Source: Gammaproteobacteria bacterium (GTDB taxonomy: Bacteria > Pseudomonadota > Gammaproteobacteria > Pseudomonadales > Azotimanducaceae). Taken from it: a stretch of DNA of 64,000 bases. Below the pieces are notes generated by a model, which saw nothing but the letters and a program-made list of their open reading frames with translations, did no database searches and was not told the DNA's origin. The stretch spans positions 87,021 to 151,020 of the forward strand of contig JAJFJZ010000005.1 of assembly GCA_021773565.1 (NCBI GenBank), written 5' to 3'. The translations under genes were made by a program, and so were the position numbers. Of this stretch, positions 9,210-17,551 are shown one piece after another. The stretch's first letter is position 1, and each line of letters opens with the position of its first letter.

Positions 9210-12200
9210 ATGCGTATCAATTTCAAACAGCTTACTTGCGGCTTATTGCTTGTATTACTGGCAGCGCGCCCGGGGGCAGATATTGTGCTGGACGGTAGCG
9301 CAGGGCCAGCGGGAGAACTGGTTGGACCTGAATTCTCTATAACTGAAGACCTGGGCACCGTTCACGGCTCCAGTCTGTTGCATAGTTTTTTTTCCTTTAA
9401 TATTGCCAGCGAAGAGACCGCAAATTTCAGCTCGAACCCTTTGATAAGCAATATAATTGCACGGGTAACCGGCCCAGGCGGTACTACTATCAATGGCATA
9501 CTCAACGCGGACTCCAACCTGTGGTTGTTAAACCCTAACGGTGTAATGGTGGGGTCTGATGCAAGCATCAATGTGGCGGGTTCGTTTAGGTTTAACCTGA
9601 ACAACAATATTGATGACGATGTGCTTGCCTTGATTATGAGTGATGGCAGCGCGCTCACGGTGGATTCAGATCTCAACACGCTAAGCATTGCCAACCCCCT
9701 GGACTTCGGTTTTCTTTCAGATGTTAGCAGTCCCAGAATTGTTGTAGATGACAGCCTTACGGGTAGCGTCACAACCATTATCGGCGTTGATAATGCAGGA
9801 ACCACAGAATTCACCCTAAACGGGGATGACCCCGACATTGCCCGGTTTGCGGGGGATAATCTGTTTTACAGCTTTGCACGTTTTAACCTGTTCAGTGACG
9901 ACCGGGCAATATTTCGATCCAATCGCACCATGCCTGTGGAAAATATTATCGTTCGGGTAACCGGGGGTTCACATAGCTTCTTAAACGGTCGGATTTCCAC
10001 CAGTAGTGCGCTGTTTGATTCAAGCCTGTGGTTCATCAATCCGGCAGGTATTATCGCAGGTGACCTGTTACGGCTGGATGTTAGCGGCAGCATTGGATTG
10101 GGTGCAGCAGACACAATTCAGTTTGACGATGGTAGCCACTTTTTTGCGGATACCAGTCAACCGGTAACGCTATCTGTAGGCAACCCTGGTAGCTATGGAT
10201 TTACCGACTCGGACCTCGACCGTGGCCTGTCCCTTAACGGGACGCTTATTTCCAGCTTTCAGGGAGGGGATATTGTGCTTGCGGGTCTGGACCTGTCGGT
10301 GCAGTTTAGCCTGCTTGCCACACAGGACAATTTTCTGGGTGGTCCCGGGGGCGATATAATGCTCATTGGCAATAACCAGCAGATTATCAATTCGCAAATT
10401 TTCACACTATCCAGCGGCGATAGCGCCGGAGACATCTCGTTTGTTGGGGAAGTGCTTGATGATGGTTCCTGGCTAGCGGCAAACTCGGTAAATGTGTCCG
10501 GACCCTTCTCTCAGGTCACTTCCACAACATTTTCTAATGCCAGCGCCGGTGACATCATTGTGAGTGCCAATAACTTAAGCCTGGCGGATGGTGCATTTGT
10601 CGCAAACTCAACTTTGGGCTTTGGAAATGCAGGCAATATCCTTTTTGTTGGATCGATCGGTGCAGCAGGCAATATCCAACAGATGCAGTCCATTTCCCTG
10701 GACAACGCCTCTATAGGGGGGACAAGCACTGGCGGTTTTGGCGGCCAGGTTGTGCTGTTTGCAGATGACATCCGGCTTGGAAATCTCTCCAATATAACCA
10801 CTTCTACCGTTGGCTTCCCCGGCACCACCGGGGGTGGCATCTTTATTTTCGGTAACAATGTATTGCTTGATAGCGGCAGTAACGTGGCATCAATAGCAGC
10901 CGGTGACGCATCCGGTGGCGATATCATTGTTTCCGCGGGGTCGCTCACGCTGCAAGGCTCGCAAAATGATCCGACCATCGGCGTGCAACTACACTCTCAC
11001 ATCGCGACAGACAGCCTTCTCGGGAGTGGCAATGCCGGTTTAATCTCAATAGACGTAGACCAGCTTAATCTGTTTGACAGCACCTTCCTTTCGTCTGGCA
11101 CCCAGTCCAACGGGGATGCAGGAGACATAATAATCAACGCGACAGACGTGCTCTTTCGTGGGTCATCAACCGGTATATTTATCTCACGATTTGCCGCGTT
11201 CGATGCTCCTGGAATAGGCCGTCCGGGAGACGTGACAATTAACGCACAGAATTCTGTAGTCATCGAAAACACGGGACCCGACCCCACCGTTTCATCGCCA
11301 GGCATCACCATATTTTCGACCAACTGTTCTCTGGATTGTAGCGTTCGGGGTACCTTGACTATTAACACCCCTAGCTTTAATGCAAGCGGGGCTACTCTGG
11401 CAGTATCCACCCTGGGGTCTGCACCGGGTGGCAATATCATTTTGAATGCAGATTCCATCGTTGCCTCAAATACCTTGTTCAGCGGCGCATCACTCGACTC
11501 TGGCCAGGGCGGGTCGATTCAGATCACAGCCGATCAGTTGCATTTGACTAATGGTTCATCCATTACCACATCCAGCGCATTTGATGAACTACAGGGCGTT
11601 GCCAGTGTTGGGGATGCGGGAGATATTCAGATTGATGTTGCGGGTGAGCTACACTTGTTCACTTCGTCCGAAATTACCGGTCTTGATAATCTTACCAGCA
11701 TCAGCTCCCGCTCAAATTCACCCAATACGGATGCAGGCAGTGCCGGCACCATCCAGATTAACGCAGGCAGTGTGTTACTTGAGAATGCGCAGATTCTTGC
11801 TACAGCCGAAGGAGGTAATGACGGTTCTGCAGGGGGGGATATTTCGCTTAACGTTACGGGTGATGTCGGTATTTTTAACGGCGGACGAATCCAGGCTGAT
11901 ACCAACGGTGGTGCACCAGGTGGGCGCATCAACATGCTGCTTGGCGGAGCTCTGACATTGAATGGATCGGGAAGCGCACTCTCATCCAATGCAACCGGCC
12001 TGGGAGATGGTGGTACGGTTGCCATCGATGCAAACTCGGTGAATCTTGAGAATGGTGCCCGCATTGAAACTACAGCATCAGCGGGTGGCAATTCAGGTTC
12101 TGTGCGTCTTGATGTAAGTGGAGATCTTGTGATTACATCATCTGATGAAGAGGTAACAGCCATACTGACATTATCCAATCGCTCGCAGGGTGGTGATATT

Positions 12201-12752
12201 AATGTGCGCGTGGGTGATACGCTGACCATGACTAACAGCGGCATCATCTCTTCGGTAGATCAGGCGGCGGGTAATGGTGGTGATGTAAATGTGACGACAA
12301 ACTCACTTTTTTTGCAGAAAAGCGTAATTCTGGCCCAGGCCGAACAGGGTAATGGTGGCGCAATTACAATTAACCGGCTGGGCGTGGACGGGCAGTTCAT
12401 CATCGACACGCAAAGCATCGTCAACGCAGATTCTGCACGGGGTGTGAGCGGCGAGATTAATGTAGAATCACCTGACACCGACGAGACATCGGTCATTCAG
12501 CCCCAGGATGCACGTATAGAAAACGAGTCAGTATTGGTGGACAACTTATGCTCCCGGACCCAGCTCGAACACCGCAGCACACTTGTTGTACAGGATCAGG
12601 GCGGAGTGGCACCTGCACCGGACGGCTACCATATCTCCAGCATTTCTGAACAACGTGGACATATTTCAGGAACAGTACCCACAGGCCTTTCGAACACGGA
12701 CCCTCAGAGCAGGCTTCGAAACAGGCACGGCGAAGTGGCTGGTTGTAGGTAA
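9210..12752 (+). CDS. TpsA filamentous haemagglutinin-like exoprotein with two tandem TPS domains
   Basis: The 1180-residue product has a signal peptide (about 1-22), then a TPS (haemagglutination activity) domain with NPNG at 108-111, which directs recognition by TpsB. A second, clearly related block follows at about 196-320 with NPAG at 277-280. The rest is a Gly/Asn/Ser-rich beta-helix built of short repeats of the type GGDIxLxAxxLxLxxGSxI. Near the C-terminus, Cys1114 with a GGVAPAPDG stretch resembles the end region of cyanobacterial-type TpsA proteins. The last 40 residues read poorly and may be out of frame (see findings). It lies nine bases after the CHAT gene and is the likely export cargo of the TpsB at 4278. 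Confidence 0.92.
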   Translation: MRINFKQLTCGLLLVLLAARPGADIVLDGSAGPAGELVGPEFSITEDLGTVHGSSLLHSFFSFNIASEETANFSSNPLISNIIARVTGPGGTTINGILNADSNLWLLNPNGVMVGSDASINVAGSFRFNLNNNIDDDVLALIMSDGSALTVDSDLNTLSIANPLDFGFLSDVSSPRIVVDDSLTGSVTTIIGVDNAGTTEFTLNGDDPDIARFAGDNLFYSFARFNLFSDDRAIFRSNRTMPVENIIVRVTGGSHSFLNGRISTSSALFDSSLWFINPAGIIAGDLLRLDVSGSIGLGAADTIQFDDGSHFFADTSQPVTLSVGNPGSYGFTDSDLDRGLSLNGTLISSFQGGDIVLAGLDLSVQFSLLATQDNFLGGPGGDIMLIGNNQQIINSQIFTLSSGDSAGDISFVGEVLDDGSWLAANSVNVSGPFSQVTSTTFSNASAGDIIVSANNLSLADGAFVANSTLGFGNAGNILFVGSIGAAGNIQQMQSISLDNASIGGTSTGGFGGQVVLFADDIRLGNLSNITTSTVGFPGTTGGGIFIFGNNVLLDSGSNVASIAAGDASGGDIIVSAGSLTLQGSQNDPTIGVQLHSHIATDSLLGSGNAGLISIDVDQLNLFDSTFLSSGTQSNGDAGDIIINATDVLFRGSSTGIFISRFAAFDAPGIGRPGDVTINAQNSVVIENTGPDPTVSSPGITIFSTNCSLDCSVRGTLTINTPSFNASGATLAVSTLGSAPGGNIILNADSIVASNTLFSGASLDSGQGGSIQITADQLHLTNGSSITTSSAFDELQGVASVGDAGDIQIDVAGELHLFTSSEITGLDNLTSISSRSNSPNTDAGSAGTIQINAGSVLLENAQILATAEGGNDGSAGGDISLNVTGDVGIFNGGRIQADTNGGAPGGRINMLLGGALTLNGSGSALSSNATGLGDGGTVAIDANSVNLENGARIETTASAGGNSGSVRLDVSGDLVITSSDEEVTAILTLSNRSQGGDINVRVGDTLTMTNSGIISSVDQAAGNGGDVNVTTNSLFLQKSVILAQAEQGNGGAITINRLGVDGQFIIDTQSIVNADSARGVSGEINVESPDTDETSVIQPQDARIENESVLVDNLCSRTQLEHRSTLVVQDQGGVAPAPDGYHISSISEQRGHISGTVPTGLSNTDPQSRLRNRHGEVAGCR

Positions 12753-12852
12753 CGAAACCGGATGGGGCAATTAACAAGTTTAAGCCGCTCCAGGCCAATT
12801 GCCATACCCCACCCCACTTCGTATTATCATTGAAACAACTCGAGGTTATACC

Positions 12853-14394
12853 ATGGCAGTGAAATACTACGACTGGACCGCACACCACGCCGATATGCGG
12901 CCAAACAAGATAGCAATCACTGACCTGGATACAGGTGCAAGCCTTACCTATAAAGCGCTGGATGAGCGCGCTGACCTGCTTGCAGGCTGGATGCAGGCAC
13001 AGGGCATAAAAAAAGGCGATCGGGTAGCACTCCTGACCCCCAACTGCCCGGAATTTTTTGAGGCCGAGTTCGCCTGCTCCAAAATCGGCGCCATTTGCCT
13101 GCCCCTGAACTGGCGCCTGACCGAAAAGGAGCTTGAATATATTCTGGGTGACTCAACCCCTGCCCTGTTGATTCATGATGCCAATTTTGAAGCCATGGTC
13201 ACGAAGCTTACCGACACCTGTGGCATTGCACATGCCCTGGCCATGAGTTCCGATGACAAACAAACCAGTTACGAACAGGCAATAAGCGCAGCGCATCCGG
13301 TAGCGCCGGTAAGCAGTGACCATGACGATATTTCCATGATCATGTATACCTCGGGTACTACCGGGCACCCCAAGGGTGCACTGATCACGCATGGCATGAC
13401 TTTTTTCAACATTGTGAATCTGGGCATTCCCGCTGGCATTACCACCAACACAGTACAGTTGGTCGTCTTGCCGCTCTTTCACACCGGCGGGCTTAACTGT
13501 TATGCCAACCCTATTCTGCATGCGGGTGGCGAAATTTTGCTGATGCGTGACTTCGAGCCTGGCAGGGCGCTGCAAGTACTGGGGGATGCAGACCTTGCTG
13601 TAACCCACTTCTTTGCGGTACCGGCACCTTTTCAGTTCATGATGCAGCACCCGGATTTTGCGACCACCGACCTGAGTCGTCTGGAAGCTGCCGGAGTGGG
13701 TGGTGCTCCCTGTGCTGAAGCTATTTTGACGGGATGGATGGACCGTGGTGTTCCGCTGATTCAGGGCTGGGGCATGACAGAAACCAGCCCCGGTGGAGTG
13801 GCGCTGGATGCGAATGACGCCCTGCGTAAAATCGGCTCTTGCGGCAAAGCCTTGTTACACACAGAAATAAAGATAATCGATGAAGAAGGACAGGAAGTGG
13901 GCGCCAACGAGGTGGGTGAGTTGCTCATTCGCGGTCCCAACATAACACCCGGATACTGGAATAATCCCGAGGCTACCGAAAAATCCTTTGTGGATGACTG
14001 GTTACTAACCGGTGATGCCGCGCGCTGTGATGAAGAAGGGTTTGTTTACATCGTGGATCGCTGGAAAGACATGTACATCTCCGGTGGCGAAAACGTGTAT
14101 CCGGCGGAGGTAGAAAATGTGCTGTACCAACTGCCAGAAGTTGCCGAGGCCGGGATCATCGGTGTACCCAGCGAGCGCTGGGGGGAAACCGGCAAAGCCG
14201 TGCTGGTGTTAAAACCCGGCCAGAGCCTTACTCCCGATGCGGTAATTGCGCATTGCCTGGCGAACCTTGCCAAATTCAAGGTACCGGCTTCAGTTGAGTT
14301 TATTGACGCCTTGCCGCGCAATGCCACCGGCAAAGTACTAAAGCGCACATTGCGGGATATGTATGTGGATCCATCGGCAGCCAGGATCAGCTGA
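12853..14394 (+). CDS. AMP-forming acyl-CoA synthetase
   Basis: This 513-residue member of the ANL superfamily activates a carboxylic acid with ATP and CoA. The P-loop-like motif YTSGTTGHPKG is at 165-175, followed by GWGMTETSP, the hinge region TGDAARCDEEGFVYIVDR, GGENVYPAEVE and the C-terminal catalytic lysine motif NATGKVLKR. All core motifs are intact. ATG 12853 is chosen because it is followed by a typical N-terminus (YYDWTAHHADMRPNKIA); an upstream in-frame start at 12799 would add unlike residues. The neighbouring PlsC, MaoC-like and isomerase-like genes suggest acyl or aromatic-acid metabolism, but the substrate is unknown. Medium-chain fatty acids are the most common substrate in the closest-looking group. 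Confidence 0.9.
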   Translation: MAVKYYDWTAHHADMRPNKIAITDLDTGASLTYKALDERADLLAGWMQAQGIKKGDRVALLTPNCPEFFEAEFACSKIGAICLPLNWRLTEKELEYILGDSTPALLIHDANFEAMVTKLTDTCGIAHALAMSSDDKQTSYEQAISAAHPVAPVSSDHDDISMIMYTSGTTGHPKGALITHGMTFFNIVNLGIPAGITTNTVQLVVLPLFHTGGLNCYANPILHAGGEILLMRDFEPGRALQVLGDADLAVTHFFAVPAPFQFMMQHPDFATTDLSRLEAAGVGGAPCAEAILTGWMDRGVPLIQGWGMTETSPGGVALDANDALRKIGSCGKALLHTEIKIIDEEGQEVGANEVGELLIRGPNITPGYWNNPEATEKSFVDDWLLTGDAARCDEEGFVYIVDRWKDMYISGGENVYPAEVENVLYQLPEVAEAGIIGVPSERWGETGKAVLVLKPGQSLTPDAVIAHCLANLAKFKVPASVEFIDALPRNATGKVLKRTLRDMYVDPSAARIS

Positions 14395-14416
14395 TTCAGG
14401 GTTAACATTTGAGCGG

Positions 14417-14428
14417 GCTCAATTGAGC
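14417..14428. repeat. 12-bp perfect palindrome upstream of the acyltransferase gene
   Basis: GCTCAATTGAGC is perfectly self-complementary. It lies 22 bases before the acyltransferase start and 23 bases after the acyl-CoA synthetase stop. It could be an operator or chance; there is no second copy nearby. Confidence 0.35.
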
Positions 14429-14450
14429 AGGAACAGGTGCGATTAGCGCT

Positions 14451-15305
14451 ATGTCTGCACTACGGCATCTGACAAGTTTTTTATCGTTTACCTTTATTGC
14501 GGTAAACCTGTTGCTTTGGCTACCTCTTTTGGTGCTCGCAACCATCGTGCGAATATGTCTGCCTTTTGACAATGTGCGCAATGTCAACTATCGCATGGTG
14601 GAGACCATCTACCGGCTTGCGGTACGTATTGATGCCTGGTGGATAAACAGGGTTCTGGGAATAGAATTTACGGTAAGCGGTGAAGCGCAACTGCTTGACA
14701 GTTTTTCTACAACAAACCCGGTGTTCATCTGTAACCATCAATCCTGGTTCGACATTTTTTTGTTGCAGAGTCTCATTTCAAGCAAGGGTCCGATACTCAA
14801 ATTTGTGATTAAGGTAGAACTGCTCTGGGTGCCTGTGCTGGGATGGATTTGCCTGGTAATGAATTTTCCCAGACTCAAACGCAAAAGCACTGTCGAATCC
14901 CGCGCCAGGGATTTTGGCAGCTTGCAAACGGCTGCATTGAGTATGGGTAATGAACCGGGCGGTTTGCTTATTTTTCCGGAAGGCACCAGGTTCAGCGAAA
15001 AAAAGCGCGCGCAATTACAATCGCCCTACCAGTACCTGTTACCACCCAAGCCGGGCGGCTTTAGCATCATAAAAAACACCTTGCCAGATGATACACGGGT
15101 GATTGACATCAGTATTCGATACGATGAGCGTGATGCAAATGTCTGGCGCTGTATGAGCGGTGCCGTCGACAACATTCGGGTACATGCAGAGTCTTTTAGT
15201 ATGCAGGATATTGACGAGGTACCGGCTTGGCTCAATAAGCGCTGGTCCGATAAGGCGCTTTGGCTGGCCACCCACGAAAAGAGCGCCGCGGTGAGGACAA
15301 TATGA
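14451..15305 (+). CDS. PlsC-type lysophospholipid acyltransferase
   Basis: This 284-residue membrane-associated acyltransferase transfers an acyl group to a lysophospholipid, as in phosphatidic acid synthesis. The catalytic HX4D motif is NHQSWFD (His96, Asp101) and the glycerophosphate-binding block is FPEGTR (175-180). An N-terminal hydrophobic region (about 12-35) anchors it. The length and the long C-terminal part resemble the YihG/YihG-like branch more than the roughly 240-residue essential PlsC. It follows the acyl-CoA synthetase on the same strand with a 56-base gap, so the two could share a transcript. The ribosome binding site at 14451 is weak, so the start is less certain than the function. 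Confidence 0.85.
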   Translation: MSALRHLTSFLSFTFIAVNLLLWLPLLVLATIVRICLPFDNVRNVNYRMVETIYRLAVRIDAWWINRVLGIEFTVSGEAQLLDSFSTTNPVFICNHQSWFDIFLLQSLISSKGPILKFVIKVELLWVPVLGWICLVMNFPRLKRKSTVESRARDFGSLQTAALSMGNEPGGLLIFPEGTRFSEKKRAQLQSPYQYLLPPKPGGFSIIKNTLPDDTRVIDISIRYDERDANVWRCMSGAVDNIRVHAESFSMQDIDEVPAWLNKRWSDKALWLATHEKSAAVRTI

Positions 15306-15369
15306 ACAAGCACGTGATTGCTGTTTTGGTCATCCTGGTATCGAGGTAGTTGCAGACTGCCGTTCCAGG

Positions 15370-15879
15370 TTATTCCAAAGCGCGCAAATACCTGACCACG
15401 CCCAATATCGCCACACCAAACAACAGGTGTACAGCAACAATGGGTGGCCAGCCAAATAGAAAGATCACATCGTTGGCAAGGCTTGCCTCAAATGGTCCAC
15501 CACCAAAAGCCAGGCCACGCGTACCAAAGAAAGTGTTAGCCATGGCAGGCACAGTAAAAAACCATGCTGTTATAATGCCTGTCCACATAAACACCTGGAA
15601 TTCCTTTTTGCTCAAGCGCATGAATTGACCGCCAAAGGCCAGCGCCATCAGTAACAAACCCTGGGTAATGGCTTCCATGTGTCCCATGCGAAAAGCACGC
15701 GAATCACCGGGTATGTCCACCTCTATGTGAACGGGTAAGGGCCATACCACAATTGCTTCCAGCAGGTGGAAAAACCACACCCAGCCGAAGAGGATAGCAA
15801 ATACAAACAAACCCAGGCCGTTCAAAAACAGGATGGCCTGCATACGTGGTTGTATGCCCTGGTAACTGGTAGCTGTCAT
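15370..15879 (-). CDS. Four-helix membrane protein resembling styrene oxide isomerase
   Basis: This 169-residue protein has four predicted transmembrane segments. By memory of the styrene oxide isomerase (StyC) family, it shares the length, topology and two signature regions. One is a PGD-x-RAFRMGH segment (His67), corresponding to the PGS-x-RAH segment whose His binds haem in StyC. The other is TRGLAFGGGPF, corresponding to NRGLTFGPNQF. Such enzymes convert epoxides to aldehydes in the membrane. No styrene monooxygenase gene is nearby, so the substrate here is unknown. It is probably co-transcribed with the COG3687-type hydrolase gene 12 bases upstream. I am fairly sure of the family resemblance and not of the reaction. 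Confidence 0.6.
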   Translation of the reverse strand: MTATSYQGIQPRMQAILFLNGLGLFVFAILFGWVWFFHLLEAIVVWPLPVHIEVDIPGDSRAFRMGHMEAITQGLLLMALAFGGQFMRLSKKEFQVFMWTGIITAWFFTVPAMANTFFGTRGLAFGGGPFEASLANDVIFLFGWPPIVAVHLLFGVAILGVVRYLRALE

Positions 15880-15890
15880 GTACTGTTTCC

Positions 15891-16790
15891 TCAGGTGGAA
15901 AGGGGGATGGGCCGGGATTCCTTAAAGCGCGTAGTATCCAGCTGTGAAGATTGCAGCGGGTCGCGCGCATAAATTGCCGCCCAGTCCAAAGCCCACTGTG
16001 GGTCCGCTACCTGGCTGGGATGATAGCCGGGCTTCCAGATTCGCAACCATCTGGGAATAATCTGGCGAAATATGCGCAAGAGCACACGCGTATGGCGCTT
16101 GCGACTTTTTAGATTGTTCCAAAGGCCATCCTCCCGCAATAAAGCGCGATAGCCCTGCCCGGTGCGCCAGAATATGTGGACGCTTGCATACACCAGGCCA
16201 ACCATCCGCCAGAAATAGCTGCCGTGCAAATGCTCATACACATCAAAGGCCACATTCTTGTGTTCTATCTCTTCAATAAAATGCCACAACACCAGGGAGG
16301 CAACGGTCGCGTCTGCATCACCAAAAAGATAATCGCGATCCTCAATAAGCATATGCCCCAGCGCCAGCGCCATAGACTCAAAACCTTCTGCATAGGCAAG
16401 GTTAAAGCGCAGCGATTTATCACGCTCCAGTTTTTTATAGTCCTCGGCAAGGCGTTCTTCGATCGCTTTTGCACAATCGTACTCGGCACTTATGCTGTCG
16501 TTGTATTTTCTGTGCTGCTGATAATGTTGTGCTTCCTGAAATACGTAGTTATCCAGAGCTTCCTGTAATTGCGGATCGGTGATGTCGGGCCGCGCCTTGC
16601 GCATGGTACGAATGAGGTAGGGTTCAAGGTACGGCATCGCCATGGAGGCAGAGTTAACTATCTGGGAAAACTCCGGTTGGTTTTTGTTCCAGTGCGCATC
16701 CGCTTGCTGTACATATTCAAACGGCATACGGCGCAGCGTCATACGCGCAGACATATCATCATTTACAGCCTGGGACATGGGTTTATCCAT
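15891..16790 (-). CDS. Predicted metal-dependent hydrolase (COG3687/PF10118 type)
   Basis: The 299-residue, mostly helical protein matches the uncharacterised family annotated as predicted metal-dependent hydrolase. Helices with acidic-His pairs of the ferritin/diiron kind are seen: FQEAQHYQQHRKYN and FIEEIEHKNVAFDVY, plus ESMALALGHMLIE. These suggest a dinuclear metal site; a diiron oxidase is as likely as a hydrolase. I chose ATG 16790 (MDKPMSQ). An in-frame ATG at 16820 lies inside a palindrome and adds ten unlike residues. It is followed at 12 bases by the isomerase-like gene, so the two form a probable operon. Confidence 0.75.
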   Translation of the reverse strand: MDKPMSQAVNDDMSARMTLRRMPFEYVQQADAHWNKNQPEFSQIVNSASMAMPYLEPYLIRTMRKARPDITDPQLQEALDNYVFQEAQHYQQHRKYNDSISAEYDCAKAIEERLAEDYKKLERDKSLRFNLAYAEGFESMALALGHMLIEDRDYLFGDADATVASLVLWHFIEEIEHKNVAFDVYEHLHGSYFWRMVGLVYASVHIFWRTGQGYRALLREDGLWNNLKSRKRHTRVLLRIFRQIIPRWLRIWKPGYHPSQVADPQWALDWAAIYARDPLQSSQLDTTRFKESRPIPLST

Positions 16791-16818
16791 TGATTGTTGG
16801 CCACCCTCAGCGTACCAC

Positions 16819-16832
16819 AAGTATCAATACTT
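16819..16832. promoter_or_regulatory. Palindrome upstream of the COG3687-type gene (candidate operator)
   Basis: AAGTAT and ATACTT flank a two-base centre (CA), giving a 14-base dyad about 29 bases upstream of the chosen start at 16790. Size and place fit a TetR-like or similar dimer site. The half-site AGTAT also occurs in the pair of palindromes at 19480-19506. Confidence 0.4.
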
Positions 16833-16862
16833 ATTGGGTATCCGGATTAAAGCCAATACTCA

Positions 16863-16875
16863 CGGAATCATTCCG
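16863..16875. repeat. 13-base inverted repeat between the MsrQ-like and COG3687-type genes
   Basis: CGGAAT and ATTCCG flank a single C. A wider pairing CACGG (16861-16865) with CCGTG (16886-16890) is also possible. It sits just downstream of the MsrQ-like gene. There is no T-run, so a factor-independent terminator is not well supported; an operator or RNA structure is possible. Confidence 0.3.
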
Positions 16876-16908
16876 GTTGGGGTGCCCGTGATCGCGTAAA
16901 TCAAGGCC

Positions 16909-17487
16909 TTATGGACCTGACAATTTGTTGTCCTGCCATTCTTTGAAGAGTCGCACACTTTCAAATAATGCAAGCACAGCCAAATGCGCAATCGCCGCCC
17001 CCGCATCAAACGCCACCAGCACCCAATGCGCAAAGAATAGAATGGCAGCAAGGTAGGCCAGGCGATGCAGTTGTTTCCACGCGCCTTTCAGCAATCGCAC
17101 AGAGTAAGCATTGCTGGTTAGGGCAAGTAGCGAAAGGATCAGCAATGCAGCCCAGCCGGTCCAGTAATCAGGTAACGCGGCCTCGGACAGTATCTGCTGC
17201 CATACACCCATTTTGTCCAGATAGACGCAGGTATGAAGTGCTGCATAGGTAAAACTTGCCACACCAAGATAGCGGCGGTTTTGAAGCAACCAGCGGGGTA
17301 TCGCTCTACCGGGAAATATCAATGATAGCGGAGTGGCTATTAGCGCTAGCATAAACAGACGCACGGACAGCTCGCCGGAAGAGTGAATCACCTCCCCGTA
17401 ATACAGTTGCTGTTGCTGATAGGCAATGATCAGGTAGACAAACGGCAGGGCTAATACTGCCCACAACAGGTAAGGACGATTAAGCAT
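16909..17487 (-). CDS. MsrQ/YedZ-like haem b membrane protein (ferric reductase-like)
   Basis: This 192-residue protein has six predicted membrane segments of the ferric-reductase-like transmembrane family. Histidines at 85, 141 and 154 (ALHTCVYL, QLHRLAYL, FFAHWVL) have spacing close to the haem ligands of E. coli MsrQ, the quinol-oxidising partner of the periplasmic methionine sulfoxide reductase MsrP. No msrP gene is adjacent, which is unusual for MsrQ, so it may serve another periplasmic reductase or MsrP may be elsewhere. It is divergent from the ComEA-like gene. Confidence 0.8.
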   Translation of the reverse strand: MLNRPYLLWAVLALPFVYLIIAYQQQQLYYGEVIHSSGELSVRLFMLALIATPLSLIFPGRAIPRWLLQNRRYLGVASFTYAALHTCVYLDKMGVWQQILSEAALPDYWTGWAALLILSLLALTSNAYSVRLLKGAWKQLHRLAYLAAILFFAHWVLVAFDAGAAIAHLAVLALFESVRLFKEWQDNKLSGP

Positions 17488-17551
17488 ATGTAAATTGTGT
17501 CAAAAACCCTCTAGTATCGCTAATGACGTTTTATGGACTGATGGACTTGAT

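Noticed and set aside
11627..12247. A 206-residue frame on the minus strand inside the TpsA gene
   Set aside because: It is a mirror of the repetitive plus-strand beta-helix coding sequence, with Pro/Ser-rich composition and no motif.
12583..12774. Separate small gene at the end of the TpsA gene
   Set aside because: Its end reads like a TpsA C-terminus, so it is treated as a possible frameshifted continuation, not as an independent gene.
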